64,000 bases of DNA from Odontesthes bonariensis (GCF_027942865.1 NC_134524.1:1172662-1236661); one strand, 5' to 3'; numbered from the stretch's first letter, positions 1 to 25,071 are shown. The notes: a model not told the origin generated them from the sequence alone. Numbers and translations are program-made.

Positions 1-2788
1 TAGGGTTAGGGCTATGGTCCTGTGACCCTTAGGGTTAGGGCTATGGTCCTTTGACCCTTAAGGTTAGGGCTATGGTCCTCTGACCCTTAAGGTTAGGGCT
101 ATGGTCCTGTGACCATTAAGGTTAGGGCTATGGCCCTGTGACCCTTAGGGTTAGGGCTATGGCCCTGTGACCCTTAAGGTTAGGGCCATGGTCCTGTGAC
201 CCTTAGGGTTAGGGCTATGGTGCTGTGATGCTTAGGGTTAGGGCTATGGTCCTGTGACCCTTAGGGTTAGGGCTATGGTCCTGTGACCCTTAAGGTTAGG
301 GCTATGGCCCTGTGACCCTTAAGGTTAGGGCTATGGTGCTGTGATCCTTGGGGTTAGGGCTATGGCCCTCTGACCCTTAGGGTTAGGGCTATGGCCCTGT
401 GACCCTTATGGTTAGGGCTATGGTCCTGTGACCCTTAGGGTTAGGGTTATGGTCCTGTGACCCTTAGGGTTAGGGCTATGGTCCTCTGACCCTTAGGGTT
501 AGGGCTATGGTCCTTTGACCCTTAGGGTTAGGGCTATGGTCCTGTGACCCTTAGGGTTAGGGCTATTACCCTGTGACCCTTAGGTTAGGGCTATGGTCCT
601 GTGACCCCTAAGGTTAGGGCTATGGTCCTGTGACCCTTAGGGTTAGGGCTATGGTCCTGTGACTCTTAGGGTTAGGGCTATGGTCCTGTGACCCTTAAGG
701 TTAGGGCTATGGCCCTGTGACCCTTAGGGTTAGGGCTATGGTCCTTTGACCCTTAGGGTTAGGGCTATGGTCCTGTGACCCTTAGGGTTAGGGCTATTAC
801 CCTGTGACCCTTAGGTTAGGGCTATGGTCCTGTGACCCTTAAGGTTAGGGCTATGGTCCTGTGACCCTTAGGGTTAGGGCTATGGTCCTGTGACTCTTAG
901 GGTTAGGGCTATGGTCCTGTGACCCTTAAGGTTAGGGCTATGGCCCTCTGACCCTTAGGGTTAGGGCTATGGCCCTGTGACCCTTAAGGTTAGGGCTATG
1001 GTCCTGTGACCCTTAGGGTTAGGGCTATGGTACTGTGATCCTTAGGGTTAGGGCTATGGTCCTGTGACCCTTAGGGTTAGGGCTATGGTCCTTTGACCCT
1101 TAAGGTTAGGGCTATGGTCCTCTGACCCTTAAGGTTAGGGCTATGGTCCTGTGACCCTTAAGGTTAGGGCTATGGCCCTGTGACCCTTAGGGTTAGGGCT
1201 ATGGTCCTGTGACCCTTAAGGTTAGGGCTATGGCCCTGTGACCCTTAGGGTTAGGGCTATGGCCCTGTGACCCTTAAGGTTAGGGCCATGGTCCTGTGAC
1301 CCTTAGGGTTAGGGCTATGGTGCTGTGATGCTTAGGGTTAGGGCTATGGTCCTGTGACCCTTAGGGTTAGGGCTATGGTCCTGTGACCCTTAAGGTTAGG
1401 GCTATGGCCCTGTGACCCTTAAGGTTAGGGCTATGGTGCTGTGATCCTTGGGGTTAGGGCTATGGCCCTCTGACCCTTAGGGTTAGGGCTATGGCCCTGT
1501 GACCCTTATGGTTAGGGCTATGGTCCTGTGACCCTTAGGGTTAGGGTTATGGTCCTGTGACCCTTAAGGTTAGGGCTATGGTCCTGTGACCCTTAGGGTT
1601 AGGGCTATGGCCCTGTGACCCTTAGGGTTAGGGCTATGGTCCTGTGACCCTTAAGGTTAGGGCTATGTTCCTGTGACCCTTAGGGTTAGGGCTATGGTCC
1701 TGTGACCCTTAGGGTTAGGGCTATGGTCCTGTGACCCTTAGGGTTAGGGCTATGGTCCTTTGACCCTTAAGGTTAGGGCTATGGTCCTCTGACCCTTAAG
1801 GTTAGGGCTATGGTCCTGTGACCCTTAAGGTTAGGGCTATGGCCCTGTGACCCTTAAGGTTAGGGCTATGGCCCTGTGACCCTTAGGGTTAGGGCTATGG
1901 TCCTGTGACCCTTAAGGTTAGGGCTATGGCCCTGTGACCCTTAGGGTTAGGGCTATGGCCCTGTGACCCTTAAGGTTAGGGCTATGGTCCTGTGACCCTT
2001 AGGGTTAGGGCTATGGTGCTGTGATCCTTAGGGTTAGGGCTATGGTCCTGTGACCCTTAGGGTTAGGGCTATGGTCCTGTGACCCTTAAGGTTAGGGCTA
2101 TGGTCCTGTGACCCTTAAGGTTAGGGCTATTGTCCTTTGACCCTTAGGGTTAGGGCTATGGCCCTCTGACCCTTAAGGTTAGGGCTATGGCCCTGTGACC
2201 CTTAAGGTTAGGGCTATGGTCCTGTGATCCTTGGGGTTAGGGCTATGGCCCTCTGACCCTTAAGGTTAGGGCTATGATCCTGTGACCCTTAAGGTTAGGG
2301 CTATGGCCCTCTGACCCTTAAGGTTAGGGCTATGATCCTGTGACCCTTAAGGTTAGGGCTATGGCCCTGTGACCCTTAAGGTTAGGGCTATGGTCCTGTG
2401 ACCCTTAAGGTTAGGGCTATGGTCCTGTGACCCTTAAGGTTAGGGCTATGGCCCTGTGACCCTTAAGGTTAGGGCTATGATCCTGTGACCCTTAAAGTTA
2501 GGGCTATGGCCCTGTGACCCTTAAGGTTAGGGCTATGGCCCTCTGACCCTTAAGGTTAGGGCTATGGTCCTGTGACCCTTAAGGTTAGGGCTATGGCCCT
2601 GTGACCCTTAAGGTTAGGGCTATGGTCCTGTGACCCTTAAGGTTAGGGCTATGGTCCTGTGACCCTTAAGGTTAGGGCTATGGCCCTGTGACCCTTAAGG
2701 TTAGGGCTATGGCCCTGTGACCCTTAAGGTTAGGGCTATGGTCCTGTGACCCTTAAGGTTAGGGCTATGGCCCTGTGACCCTTAAGGT
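1..2788. repeat. 29-bp minisatellite with embedded TTAGGGTTAGGG
   Basis: About 96 tandem copies of a 29-bp unit: two telomere-type hexamers (TTAGGGTTAGGG) followed by CTATGGTCCTGTGACC. Frequent variants are TTAAGG for the first hexamer, GCCC or GTGC for GTCC, and CTCTGA for CTGTGA. The array is already running at base 1, so its left end is outside the window. Rare variants recur about 1100 bp apart (GTGATCCTTG at 341 and 1441; GTGATGCTTA near 225 and 1325), which shows a higher-order unit of about 38 monomers. It is not a plain telomere, because a 17-bp non-telomeric spacer separates each hexamer pair. No credible coding region was seen. Confidence 0.95.
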
Positions 2789-5345
2789 ACAGACAGTACT
2801 GCAGACAGTACTACAGACAATAGCACAGAGAGTACTACAGACAGTACTACCCACAGTACTATTACAGTACTACAGACAGTACTACAGACAGTACTACAGA
2901 TAGTACTACAGACAGTACTATTACAGTACTACAGGCAGTACTACAGACAGTAGCACAGACCGTAGCACACACAGTACCACAGACAGTACTACAGACAGTA
3001 CTATTACAGTACTACAGACACTACTACAAATAGTACTACAAATAGTACTACAGACAGTAGCACAGACAGTACCACAGACAGTACTGTGACAGTACCACAG
3101 ACAGTACTACAGACAGTACTACAGACAGTACCAAAGACAGTACCAAAGACAGTACTACAGGCAGTACTATTACAGTACCACAGACAGTACCACAGACAAT
3201 ACCACTGACAGTACTACAGACAGTACTATGACAGTACTACTGACAGTACTACAGACAATAGCACAGAGAGTACTACAGACAGTACTACAGACAGTACTAC
3301 AGACAGTAGCACAGACAGTACCACAGACAGTACTACAGTAAGTACTATTACAATACTACAGACAGTACTATGACAGTACTACAGACAGTACCACAGACAG
3401 TACTACAGACAGTACTATGACAGTACTACAAACAGTACTATGACAGTACTACAGACAGTACTATTACAGTACTTTGACAGTACTACAGACAGTACTACAG
3501 ACAGTACCACAGACAGTACTACAGACAGTACCACAGACAGTATCACAGACAGTACTACAGACAGTACTATTACAGTACTACAGACAGTACTACAGACAGT
3601 ACCACAGACAGTACTACAGACAGTACTACAGACAGTACCACAGACAGTACTACAGACAGTACTATGACAGTACTACAGACAGTACCACAGACAGTACTAC
3701 AGACAGTACTACAGACAGTACCACAGACAGTACTGTTACAGTTCTACAGACAGTACTACAGACAGTACCAAAGACAGTACCACAGACAGTACTACAGACA
3801 ATAGCACAGACAGTACTACAGACAGTACCACAGACAGTACTACAGACAGTACTACAGACAATTGCACGGACAATACTACAGACAGTACCACAGACAGTAC
3901 TACAGATAGTACCACCCACAGTACCACAGACAGTAGCACAGACAGTACTACAGACAGTACTACAGACAGTACTACAGAGAGTACTACAGACAGTACTACA
4001 GACAGTACCACAGTCAGTACTATGACAGTACTACAGACAGTACTACAGACAGTACCACAGACAGTACCACAGACAGTACTATAGACAGTACTACAGACAG
4101 TACCACAGACAGTACTACAGATAGTACTACAGACAGTACTATTACAGTACTACAGGCAGTACTACAGACAGTAGCACAGACAGTAGCACAGACAGTACTA
4201 TTACAGTACTACAGACACTACTACAAATATTACTACAAATAGTACTACAGACAGTAGCACAGACAGTACTACAGACAGTACTATTACAGTACTACAGGCA
4301 GTACTACAGACAGTAGCACAGACAGTAGCACAGACAGTACCACAGACAGTAGTACAGACAGTACTATTACAGTACTACAGACACTACTACAAATAGTACT
4401 ACAGACAGTACTACAGACAGTACCACAGACAGTACTACAGACAGTACTATTACAGTACTACAGACAGTACTACAGACAGTACTATTACAGTACTACAGAC
4501 AGTACTACAGACAGTACCAAAGACAGTACCACAGACAGTAGCACAGACAGTACTACAGACAGTAGCACAGACAGTAGCATAGACAGTACTACAGACAGTA
4601 GCACAGACAGTACTACAGACAGTAGCACAGACAGTAGCATAGACAGTACTACAGACAGTAGCACAGACAGTACTACAGACAGTACTACAGACAGTAGCAC
4701 AGACAGTAGCACAGACAGTAGCACAGACAGTACTACAGACAGTACTACAGACAGTACTACAGACAGTAGCACAGACAGTAGCACAGACAGTACTACAGAC
4801 AGTACTACAGACAGTAGCACAGACAGTAGCACAGACAGTACTACAGACAGTACTACAGACAGTAGCACAGACAGTACTACAGACAGTACTACAGACAGTA
4901 GCACTGACAGTACTACAGACAGTATTACAGACAGTAGCACAGACAGTAGCACAGACAGTACTACAGACAGTACTACAGACAGTACTACAGACAGTAGCAC
5001 AGACAGTAGCACAGACAGTACTACAGACAGTACTACAGACAGTAGCACAGACAGTAGCACAGACAGTACTACAGACAGTAGCACAGACAGTAGCACAGAC
5101 AGTACTACAGACAGTACTACAGACAGTAGCACAGACAGTACTACCGACAGTACTACAGACAGTACTACAGACAGTAGCACAGACAGTAGCACAGACAGTA
5201 CTATTACAGTACTACAGACAGTACCACAGACAGTACCACCGACAGTACTACAGACAGTACTATTACAGTACTACAGACAGTACCACAGACAGTACTACAG
5301 ACAGTACCACAGACAGTACCACAGACAGTACTATGACAGTACTAC
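2789..5345. repeat. 12-bp minisatellite (ACTACAGACAGT)
   Basis: About 210 copies of the 12-bp unit ACTACAGACAGT, with ACC, AGC and ATT variants. Between 4530 and 5200 the array is nearly pure alternation of ACT and AGC forms. It begins at once after the last 29-bp monomer (CCCTTAAGG then TACAGACAGT). Open frames through it on both strands encode only four-residue repeats (TVLQ, TTDS, VLSV) and exist because a 12-bp unit is a multiple of three. Confidence 0.95.
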
Positions 5346-5850
5346 AGCAGCAGTTTCTCCGGCCTCTCCTCGGTCATAGACAGTTATATTTAGCTCGGCC
5401 GGCTCTCGGAGGCTGCAGCACACTTAAAGGTGAGTGTAAAGGGTAAGGTGTGTGTGACTGTGAGTGTTTTAGGGTTACTGCCCTTTGCAGTGAATGCTTG
5501 TCCAGTCTCACATTTCCCCTTTGATGAACTTTGACCTTCTCTGGGAGTTAGGGGCCGTCAGGATATTTCCACCACAGCTCGAACCGTCCTGACACACATG
5601 TGGAAGAAAATGTTCAGCCTCATCATTTTGTTTCATGATAAAACTGCGTTCCATGTAAACGTTGGACGGTTTAACCTTCCTGCTGCTGCTCACATTCAAA
5701 CACTGCTCCCGTTTATCCCGGCAGAGCTCCAGCAAAGGCACAAAAAGATCAATTCAAGCAAGAATATCTTTTAATTTTTAAAATCCAAAAACAGAGCTGA
5801 GAAACATGTACAGAGACAAAAAATTACTACAAAAAGACATAAAACAACTG
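5346..5850. other. Unique-looking spacer, no gene recognised
   Basis: About 500 bp between two arrays. A possible splice donor (AAAG then GTGAGT) lies near 5430 after a moderately GC-rich stretch, but no adjoining exon or protein could be supported. Short minus-strand frames here resemble nothing I know. The right-hand part (5760-5850) is AT-rich and may be the worn 3' end of the minus-strand LINE that continues beyond 6599. Confidence 0.4.
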
Positions 5851-6598
5851 TGAGAGTTGTTTCCACAGAGAGGGGCCTGATAACTGAAGGCTGTGCCTCC
5901 CAAACTGGCAGCTGGTTCCACAGAGAGGGGCCTGATAACTGAAGGCTCTGCCTCCCAAACTGGCAGCTGGTTCCACAGAGAGGCGCCTGATAACTGAAGG
6001 CTCTGCCTCCCAAACTGGCAGCTGGTTCCACAGAGAGGGGCCTGATAACTGAAGGCTCTGCCTCCCAAACTGGCAGCTGGTTCCACAGAGAGGGGCCTGA
6101 TAACTGAAGGCTCTGCCTCCCAAACTGGCAGCTGGTTCCACAGAGAGGGACCTGATAACTGAAGGCTCTGCCTCCCAAACTGGCAGCTGGTTCCTCAGAG
6201 AGGGGCCTGATAACTGAAGGCTCTGCCTCCCAAACTGGCAGCTGGTTCCACAGAGAGGGGCCTGATAACTGAAGGCTCTGCCTCCCAAACTGGCTCCACA
6301 GAGAGGGGCCTGATAACTGAAGGCTCTGCCTCCCAAACTGGCAGCTGGTTCCACAGAGAGGGGCCTGATAACTGAAGGCTCTGCCTCCCAAACTGGCAGC
6401 TGGTTCCACAGAGAGGGGCCTGATAACTGAAGGCTCTGCCTCCCAAACTGGCTCCACAGAGAGGGGCCTGATAACTGAAGGCTCTGCCTCCCAAACTGGC
6501 AGCTGGTTCCACAGAGAGGGGCCTGATAACTGAAGGCTCTGCCTCCCAAACTGGCAGCTGGTTCCACAGAGAGAGGCCTGATAACTGAAGGCTCTGTT
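5851..6598 (-). repeat. 55-bp LINE-derived minisatellite, array 1
   Basis: About 13 copies of a 55-bp unit running from GGTTCCACAGAGAGGGGCCT through CTGATAACTGAAGGCTCTG to CCTCCCAAACTGGCAGCT. Two copies near 6290 and 6450 lack the CAGCTGGTT portion. The core (GAGAGGGGCCTGATAACTGA) is a segment I recognise from teleost L2-type LINEs. The right edge of the array runs directly into such an element (6599-7717, minus strand), so this array appears to have grown in place from one segment of the LINE. Long minus-strand frames translate the repeat in three frames and are not genes. Confidence 0.9.
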
Positions 6599-7717
6599 AG
6601 GAAAATATATTTCAATGAGATCTTTAAGATATGATGGAGCTCGGTCATTAAGAGGTTTATATGTGAGAGAAGAATCTTAAATTCTATTCTGAATTTAACA
6701 GGGAGCCAATGAAGAGAAGCCAAAACTGGAGAAATATGATCTCTGCTGTTAGTTCTCATCAGAACTCTGGTTGCAGCATTTTGTCATCCAGGTCTTTATG
6801 TCTTTAAGACATGCTTGTAGTCTGACCAACCTATTGGTTTCATCTGGTTTTATAGATAAGTACAGCTGAGTATCATCAGCATAGCAATGGAAATTTATGC
6901 CATGCTGTCTAATAATGTTACCTAATGGAAGCATGTATAAAGTGAAAAGAATCGGTCCAAGCACAGAACCCTGGGGAACTCCATGACTTACTCTGGTGTG
7001 TGAGGAAGATTCTTCATTTACAAGAACAAACTGAAATCTATCAGATAAATATGACTTAAACCAGCCTAATGCAGTTCGTTTAATCCCAATAACATGTTCA
7101 AGTCTGTGTAATAAGATACTGTGATCGACCGTATCAAATGCAGCACTTTTATGTCTGAACTTTAGACATAAAAGGGAGATTGGATATAGGTCTATAATGA
7201 GCCAACACTTCTGAATAAAGAGTAGGTTTTTAAGTAAAGGTTTAATTACAGCAACCTTAAAAGTCTGAGGTACATATCCTGTCAACAAAGACCGATTGAT
7301 CAAATCCAATATGGAAGTGTCAATTAATGGGAAAACCTCCTTGAACAGTCTGGTTGGGATTGGGTCTAAAACACAAGTTGATGGTTTAGAAGAGACTATT
7401 GCTGTTGTTAGTTCAGAGAGATCAACTGGGCAGAAGCCGTCTAAATACAAATCAGGTTCTAAACATACTTCTAAAGCTGCTGTACCTGATGATACATCAC
7501 TGATAATAGTGGGAAGGACTCCATCAATCTTCTCTCTAATAGAAACGATTTCATTGGTAAAGAAGCTCATGAAATCATCACCGCTGAGAGTTAAAGGAAT
7601 AACTGGCTCAGCAGAGCTCGGACTCTTAGTCAGACTGGCTACAGTGCTGAAGAGAAACCTGGGATTGTTCTTATTCTCTTCTATCAATGATGAATAATAA
7701 GCAGTTCTGAAGGACAT
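6599..7717 (-). mobile_element. Decayed L2-type LINE reverse transcriptase fragment
   Basis: The minus strand from 7717 down to 6749 encodes 322 aa of a non-LTR reverse transcriptase of the L2 (CR1-like) type. Visible motifs are AFDTVDHSILLHRL, GVPQGSVLGP and the catalytic YADDTQLYL. Further 3', near 6600-6760, a second frame carries the conserved ISPVLASLHWLPVKFRI stretch of the LINE C-terminus, so at least one frameshift separates them. The region between the IKPLLK and AFDTVDHS motifs is too short, and the usual YRPISNLPFLSK block is replaced by unrelated residues, indicating an internal deletion. The endonuclease half is absent. The copy is therefore dead, 5'-truncated and joined at its 3' side to the 55-bp array. 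The plus-strand frame at 7296-7697 is its shadow. Confidence 0.85.
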
Positions 7718-7765
7718 CTGAGGGACATCCGAGGGATATCTGAGGGATATCTGAGGGGTATCCGA
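7718..7765. repeat. Short degenerate repeat (GAGGGATATCT)
   Basis: Four to five imperfect copies of an 11-12-bp unit (GAGGGACATCC / GAGGGATATCT) lie between the LINE fragment and the eno3 promoter. Confidence 0.6.
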
Positions 7766-7860
7766 GTGTCAGGGTGTGTTTTTCAGTTTCCTGCAGTCCT
7801 GCTACATGCAGACGCTCCCTGCCTCCTCCCACCCTGCCTCCTCCCCCTGCAGGCAGCGTC

Positions 7861-7867
7861 TATAAAA
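7861..7867 (+). promoter_or_regulatory. eno3: TATA box of the eno3-type gene
   Basis: TATAAAA lies about 25-30 bp before a stretch that reads as a short 5' UTR exon ending in a consensus splice donor (CAG then GTAAGG at 7974). TATA-driven, strongly expressed glycolytic genes with a non-coding first exon are the vertebrate norm for muscle enolase. The start site itself is inferred, near 7890. Confidence 0.65.
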
Positions 7868-7889
7868 CCCCTGCAGAGCGAGGACAAAC

Positions 7890-7973
7890 ACTTTCCAAGT
7901 CAGTCAGACAGACAGACGGTCAGTCGGACGGCCAGCAGGACCCCTTCTCTCTTCTCTGAGCAGCACCTTTCAG
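7890..7973 (+). other. eno3: eno3 non-coding exon 1 (5' UTR)
   Basis: A segment of about 84 bp downstream of the TATA box has no ATG and ends at CAG followed by the donor GTAAGG. It would splice over about 3.25 kb to the acceptor CCTCAG at 11222-11227, five bases before the ATG. The 5' edge is estimated from TATA spacing. Confidence 0.55.
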
Positions 7974-8273
7974 GTAAGGCCTCGGCTTCCCTGCTTCTTA
8001 GACTCTCTCACCTAACTTCCTGTGTGACTCTGCCCTGTGTTTGCTTTCTGAAAGTGCACCTGTGCACCTAGTCGCGGTTGTGGTGTTGGGTCACGTGACT
8101 CGTTCACCTGTAAGCGTTGGGGTCGGTTTGGATCCCAAAGATCAGAAGCTGTGGGAGGTACTGACGGCCGGCTGAAGGTCACAAAGCTGAAATCTGACAA
8201 ACAGGCAGAGCACAAAGTCCACGAGCCTGGGGAGTGTGTGCTTAGAGAACTTAGAGTGTGTACTTAGAGAACT

Positions 8274-8953
8274 AAGGCCCCGTCCACACGTAGCCGGGTA
8301 TCTGCTAAAACGAATATATTTTTCTACGTTTGAACCTGTCCTCCACATGAAAACGCATAAAAACGCATCGTAAACGAATGTTTTTAAAAACTCCGGGCAA
8401 AGTGAAGATTTTTGACAACTCCATTTATGCAGCTGTGTGTAGACAGAGATAACCGGAGTTTTGCGTTTTCGAACGTCACAATATGCGCCAAAACAACAAC
8501 AAATCTGCTTTAAAGTCTAAAGTGCGACCTTTGTTTACTGAAGAAGCATGGATGCCTTGAGAACTGTGGTGGTTATTATTGTGCAGGCGCTGTTTACTGC
8601 CTTGATTTTACACGCCCGAGTCGTACTCCCAGAGGAATGGCGTGACAATTTCGCATGTCCCGGTCCTCAGTCCTGTCGCTGTCGGAATTATTACGTCCTC
8701 ATATCGAGGGGCAGTCCACTGTCAGTGTGCTCAAAAAAGTTGCGTGCACACTTTATTATTTAGCTGACGAGGGCAGATTGCGCTAAACAGCAAATGCATC
8801 TGGGTTGTCAAGACAGGTGAAAACGCAGATGTTCGGTTATGTGTGGAAGGTGTTTTTTCGAAAACGAGGTAATGTGGATACAGATTATTTTATAAACGGA
8901 GGGGGGGGGATATTCGGTTTTAAAAATACCCGGCTACGTGTGGACATAGCCTT
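8274..8953. mobile_element. hAT-like non-autonomous DNA transposon in eno3 intron 1
   Basis: The left end (AAGGCCCCGTCCACACGTAG) and the reverse complement of the right end (AAGGCTATGTCCACACGTAG) match at 17 of 20 bases, and both continue CCGGGTAT. Flanking 8-bp sequences AGAGAACT and AGAGACCG agree at 6 of 8 positions, the size expected of a hAT target duplication. The interior is rich in AAAACG motifs and has no transposase. A 71-codon frame at 8548-8763 has no recognisable similarity and is not called a gene. Confidence 0.65.
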
Positions 8954-9497
8954 AGAGACCGAATCTCAGGCCCAACAGAGAGAATCAGCCTTTCATGAGC
9001 ACTTAGAGACCGAATCTCTGAAGTGTGAGCTGCTTCTTATCTCTTCGCAGGTTATTAATACTCCTTTGAATGTGGTTGAAGTGGAGCCTTAAATAACTCC
9101 CTCCGTGCACAGGACCAGGTCTTTATTAGTTTGTGGGTTGTCCTGCTTCCAGTGAGCATGTGCTCTCTAACGGGGTAACGGGGTCAGCTTTAGGGAGCCC
9201 ACGCACCCTTCCACCCCATGTCCAGGTGTTCCAGGTGCTTCAGGTGTTAAAGGTGTGGGTTCCTGACTGAAAACCCAATGTACACACTATGTGCGCAGAC
9301 AAATGATCCCGTCAAACATGTAGAGCTTCTTCCTGCAGGAAGGATGAAGCCGGGGGGGGCTCTGTAAAGGCCATCAGTGGTTTCAAGTGTTCTGTGAGGG
9401 CTCAGCTGTTGTTCTGCTGGCAGCACTGACCCCACAGCAGACGGGACAGCTGGACGCAGCTGCATGGGTGAATGAATAAAGCGGTGAAGTGAGCTGA

Positions 9498-10362
9498 GTC
9501 CTGGGTTCATCCTGCAGCTGTGGGGGATTCAGGGGGGATTCAGGGGGGATTCAGGGGCCAGGCATCGGGGACCATCCCTCTGATATCAGCTCTCAGAGGC
9601 TGTGATCGAAACTGCATACTTCTCCTACTACTCCTACTACTCATACTAACTTTAACTTTTTTTAAGTTCCCGGATGCATACTAGATTCTCCTAAATGTTG
9701 GGTATGCATCATGAGGTCACTACTCATACTCAAACTACCCAAGATGCAACGTAATGCGACGTCGCCGATCGTCATTTCCTGTCAAAACGGCAGTTTCAAG
9801 CTAGCTACAACGAGGGTAGGTTCACTTCCTGTTTTCAAAACAAAAGCACCAATTGTATGGTAATGGCTTTCCCTATGATAAAAGGCAACGGGTATTTTAT
9901 TTTGTGAAAATAACAGGAAGTGCGTTAGCTCACTGCGGCTAGCTTTAGTAGCGCCGAATTCGTGGGAACAAAATTGTAAACAGCCGGTATTTTGTCAGGT
10001 TTTCAACACGTTGGGGATCTAAACGACTACTTTCTCTCCTGAAAATGTTTCAAATGTTGCTAAAGTTTACACAGTTTAGAGCTTAAGGGAAATCAGCTTC
10101 AGGCCGGCTGATTTCGGCTCGGGCAGGAGCGAAATGCATTGTGGGTAAACGCTCTATATACTGTCTGATCGATCAGTATGCAGTATGTAGTATGTAGTTT
10201 CGAACACAGCCAGAGTCACGGATGCCTCCTGGGTTCATCCTGTAGCTGTGGGCCGGGGACTCAGGGGGGACTCAGGGGGGACTCAGGGGGGACTCAGGGG
10301 GATTGAGGGGCCAGGCATCGGGCACCATCCCTCTGATATCAGCTCTCAGAGTCACGGATGCC
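9498..10362. repeat. Tandem duplication of about 130 bp, first copy split by a transposon
   Basis: The segment from TCCTGGGTTCATCCTG to CTCTCAGAGTCACGGATGCC occurs twice, at 9498-10224 and 10225-10362. Each copy contains its own expanded run of GGGGGATTCAG or GGGGGACTCAG. The first copy is interrupted at 9598-10211 by a DNA element. The second copy is uninterrupted and so preserves the empty insertion site. Confidence 0.8.
9598..10211. mobile_element. 614-bp TIR element in eno3 intron 1 (family A)
   Basis: It starts GGCTGTGATCGAAACTGCAT and ends TTTCGAACACAGCC, so the termini are inverted repeats. Comparison with the empty site at about 10345 shows a 3-bp duplication, AGA. Next to the right terminus are a few 7-bp GTATGCA / GTATGTA units. 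Next to the left terminus are TCCTACTAC repeats. There is no coding capacity, so it is non-autonomous. A second copy in opposite orientation lies at 31938-34547. A 3-bp duplication would suit a PIF/Harbinger-type element, but I cannot assign the superfamily. Confidence 0.8.
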
Positions 10363-10591
10363 TTCAAATGTCAGAGACATTAGTGTTCAGGGGTGTGAGC
10401 AGCGCTGACCTCCTCACAAAGGTCTGCTGAAAGGTCTGCAGAAAGGTCAGCGGCCTGTTCCACCCCCCCTCTGACAGCAGAGTGGTATCTCCCTGCCACC
10501 TGTTGCCCCATTGGCTGTGGGGGAAGTGGGCGGGGCCACCAGGCAGCATGGAGACAACATGGCGTCACACAGGATCTCTGCTGCAGGTCTG

Positions 10592-10617
10592 ACACACACA
10601 CACACACACACACACAC
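10592..10617. repeat. (CA)n microsatellite in eno3 intron 1
   Basis: About 13 CA dinucleotides, followed by a CA-rich stretch to about 10725 that includes two copies of CTTCTCGTGCACAC-like sequence. Confidence 0.85.
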
Positions 10618-10827
10618 CGCACATATCCACCACACGCACACCAATACACTCACACTCACATTCACATTTACTACACGCACGCTTCTCGTGCACACTTCTC
10701 GTGCACGCGCACAGATACACGCGTTCGGAGGGAGAAAAAGGTTTTATTTTTTCAAGGTTACTGTGGGATGACTTTCAGATTTACTGACACGATGAAACTG
10801 TCCCCCAGCTTAAGCCTTCAGACCCGG

Positions 10828-10930
10828 GACAGGGTCCATCTGGGGGGATGGGGTCCATCTGGGGGGACGGGGTCCATCTGGGGGTCCATCTGGGGGTCCA
10901 TCTGGGGGGACGGGGTTCATCTGGGGTCTG
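10828..10930. repeat. GGGGTCCATCTGGGGG minisatellite in eno3 intron 1
   Basis: Five to six copies of a GGGTCCATCTGGGGG core with spacers of variable length (GGACG, GGATG). The strand is G-rich. Confidence 0.75.
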
Positions 10931-11042
10931 GTCCTGTCTAATTTTCCACACATATTTCCTCCATGTTGTGGTTCTGCTGGTCTCAACCCTGCTTATCTTT
11001 GGGATTCTGCACGGAGCTGCTGTGCATGAAATGGCTTGTTTT

Positions 11043-11161
11043 TTTATTTTATTATTATTATTATTTTGGGCCTTTTATGCCTTCATTAGATGGGACAGTG
11101 TAGAGAGACAGGAAGCAGGGGGCAGAGAGAGGGGGAACAACACGCAGCACAGGGCTGTACG
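11043..11161 (-). mobile_element. Truncated tRNA-type SINE with 17-bp target duplication
   Basis: The body (TTTTGGGCCTTTTATGCC, then GACAGGAAGCAGGGGGCAGA and GGGGGAAC) matches the non-tRNA part of the longer SINE at 53048-53246. It lacks the tRNA-like head, so it is 5'-truncated with the tail on the left, which puts it on the minus strand. It is bounded by a perfect 17-bp direct repeat, ATGAAATGGCTTGTTTT, at 11026-11042 and 11162-11178. That marks the insertion exactly. Confidence 0.8.
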
Positions 11162-11232
11162 ATGAAATGGCTTGTTTTGTGTCCTGGATTCACTGTTCCC
11201 TCGTGTGTGTCCATCTCCTGTCCTCAGTCAGG

Positions 11233-24807
<13,575 letters not shown>

Positions 24808-24985
24808 AGCTCCGCCTTCCCTCCTGTCTGCCACCGTGGCACCTGACTGACCCCGATGACCCCTGAAGGCCCCCCCAGCAGGGGGCGGGACATCGGAGGC
24901 CACGGTGGGCCTTCCCAGCTGTGATTCCATTAATGTTTTCTATAAAAACAAAGTGAATAAACAGTGAAGAATGAAACCAGTTTGA
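24808..24985 (+). terminator. eno3: eno3 3' UTR and polyadenylation signal
   Basis: A short 3' UTR follows the TAA at 24805-24807. AATAAA at 24956-24961 is the likely poly(A) signal, with cleavage expected 15-25 bp later. A GGCCCCCCCAGCAGGGGGCG stretch near 24868-24890 could fold into a hairpin. Confidence 0.75.
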
Positions 24986-25071
24986 TTGCTCATTAATATC
25001 GGGTCTCAACTCTCGTGTCAAACTATGATTTTGGAACATTTTTGGGGGTCCTTGAACACAACACTGGGTGC

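Noticed and set aside
1-2788. True chromosome-end telomere
   Set aside because: TTAGGG pairs are interrupted every 29 bp by a fixed spacer and the sequence continues into genes; interstitial or subtelomeric at most.
3440-5192. Open frames of 75-235 codons in both strands
   Set aside because: They translate the 12-bp minisatellite; a unit divisible by three stays open by chance and encodes four-residue repeats.
8548-8763. 71-codon ORF starting MDALRTVVV
   Set aside because: It lies inside a non-autonomous transposon, has no known similarity and no supporting signals.
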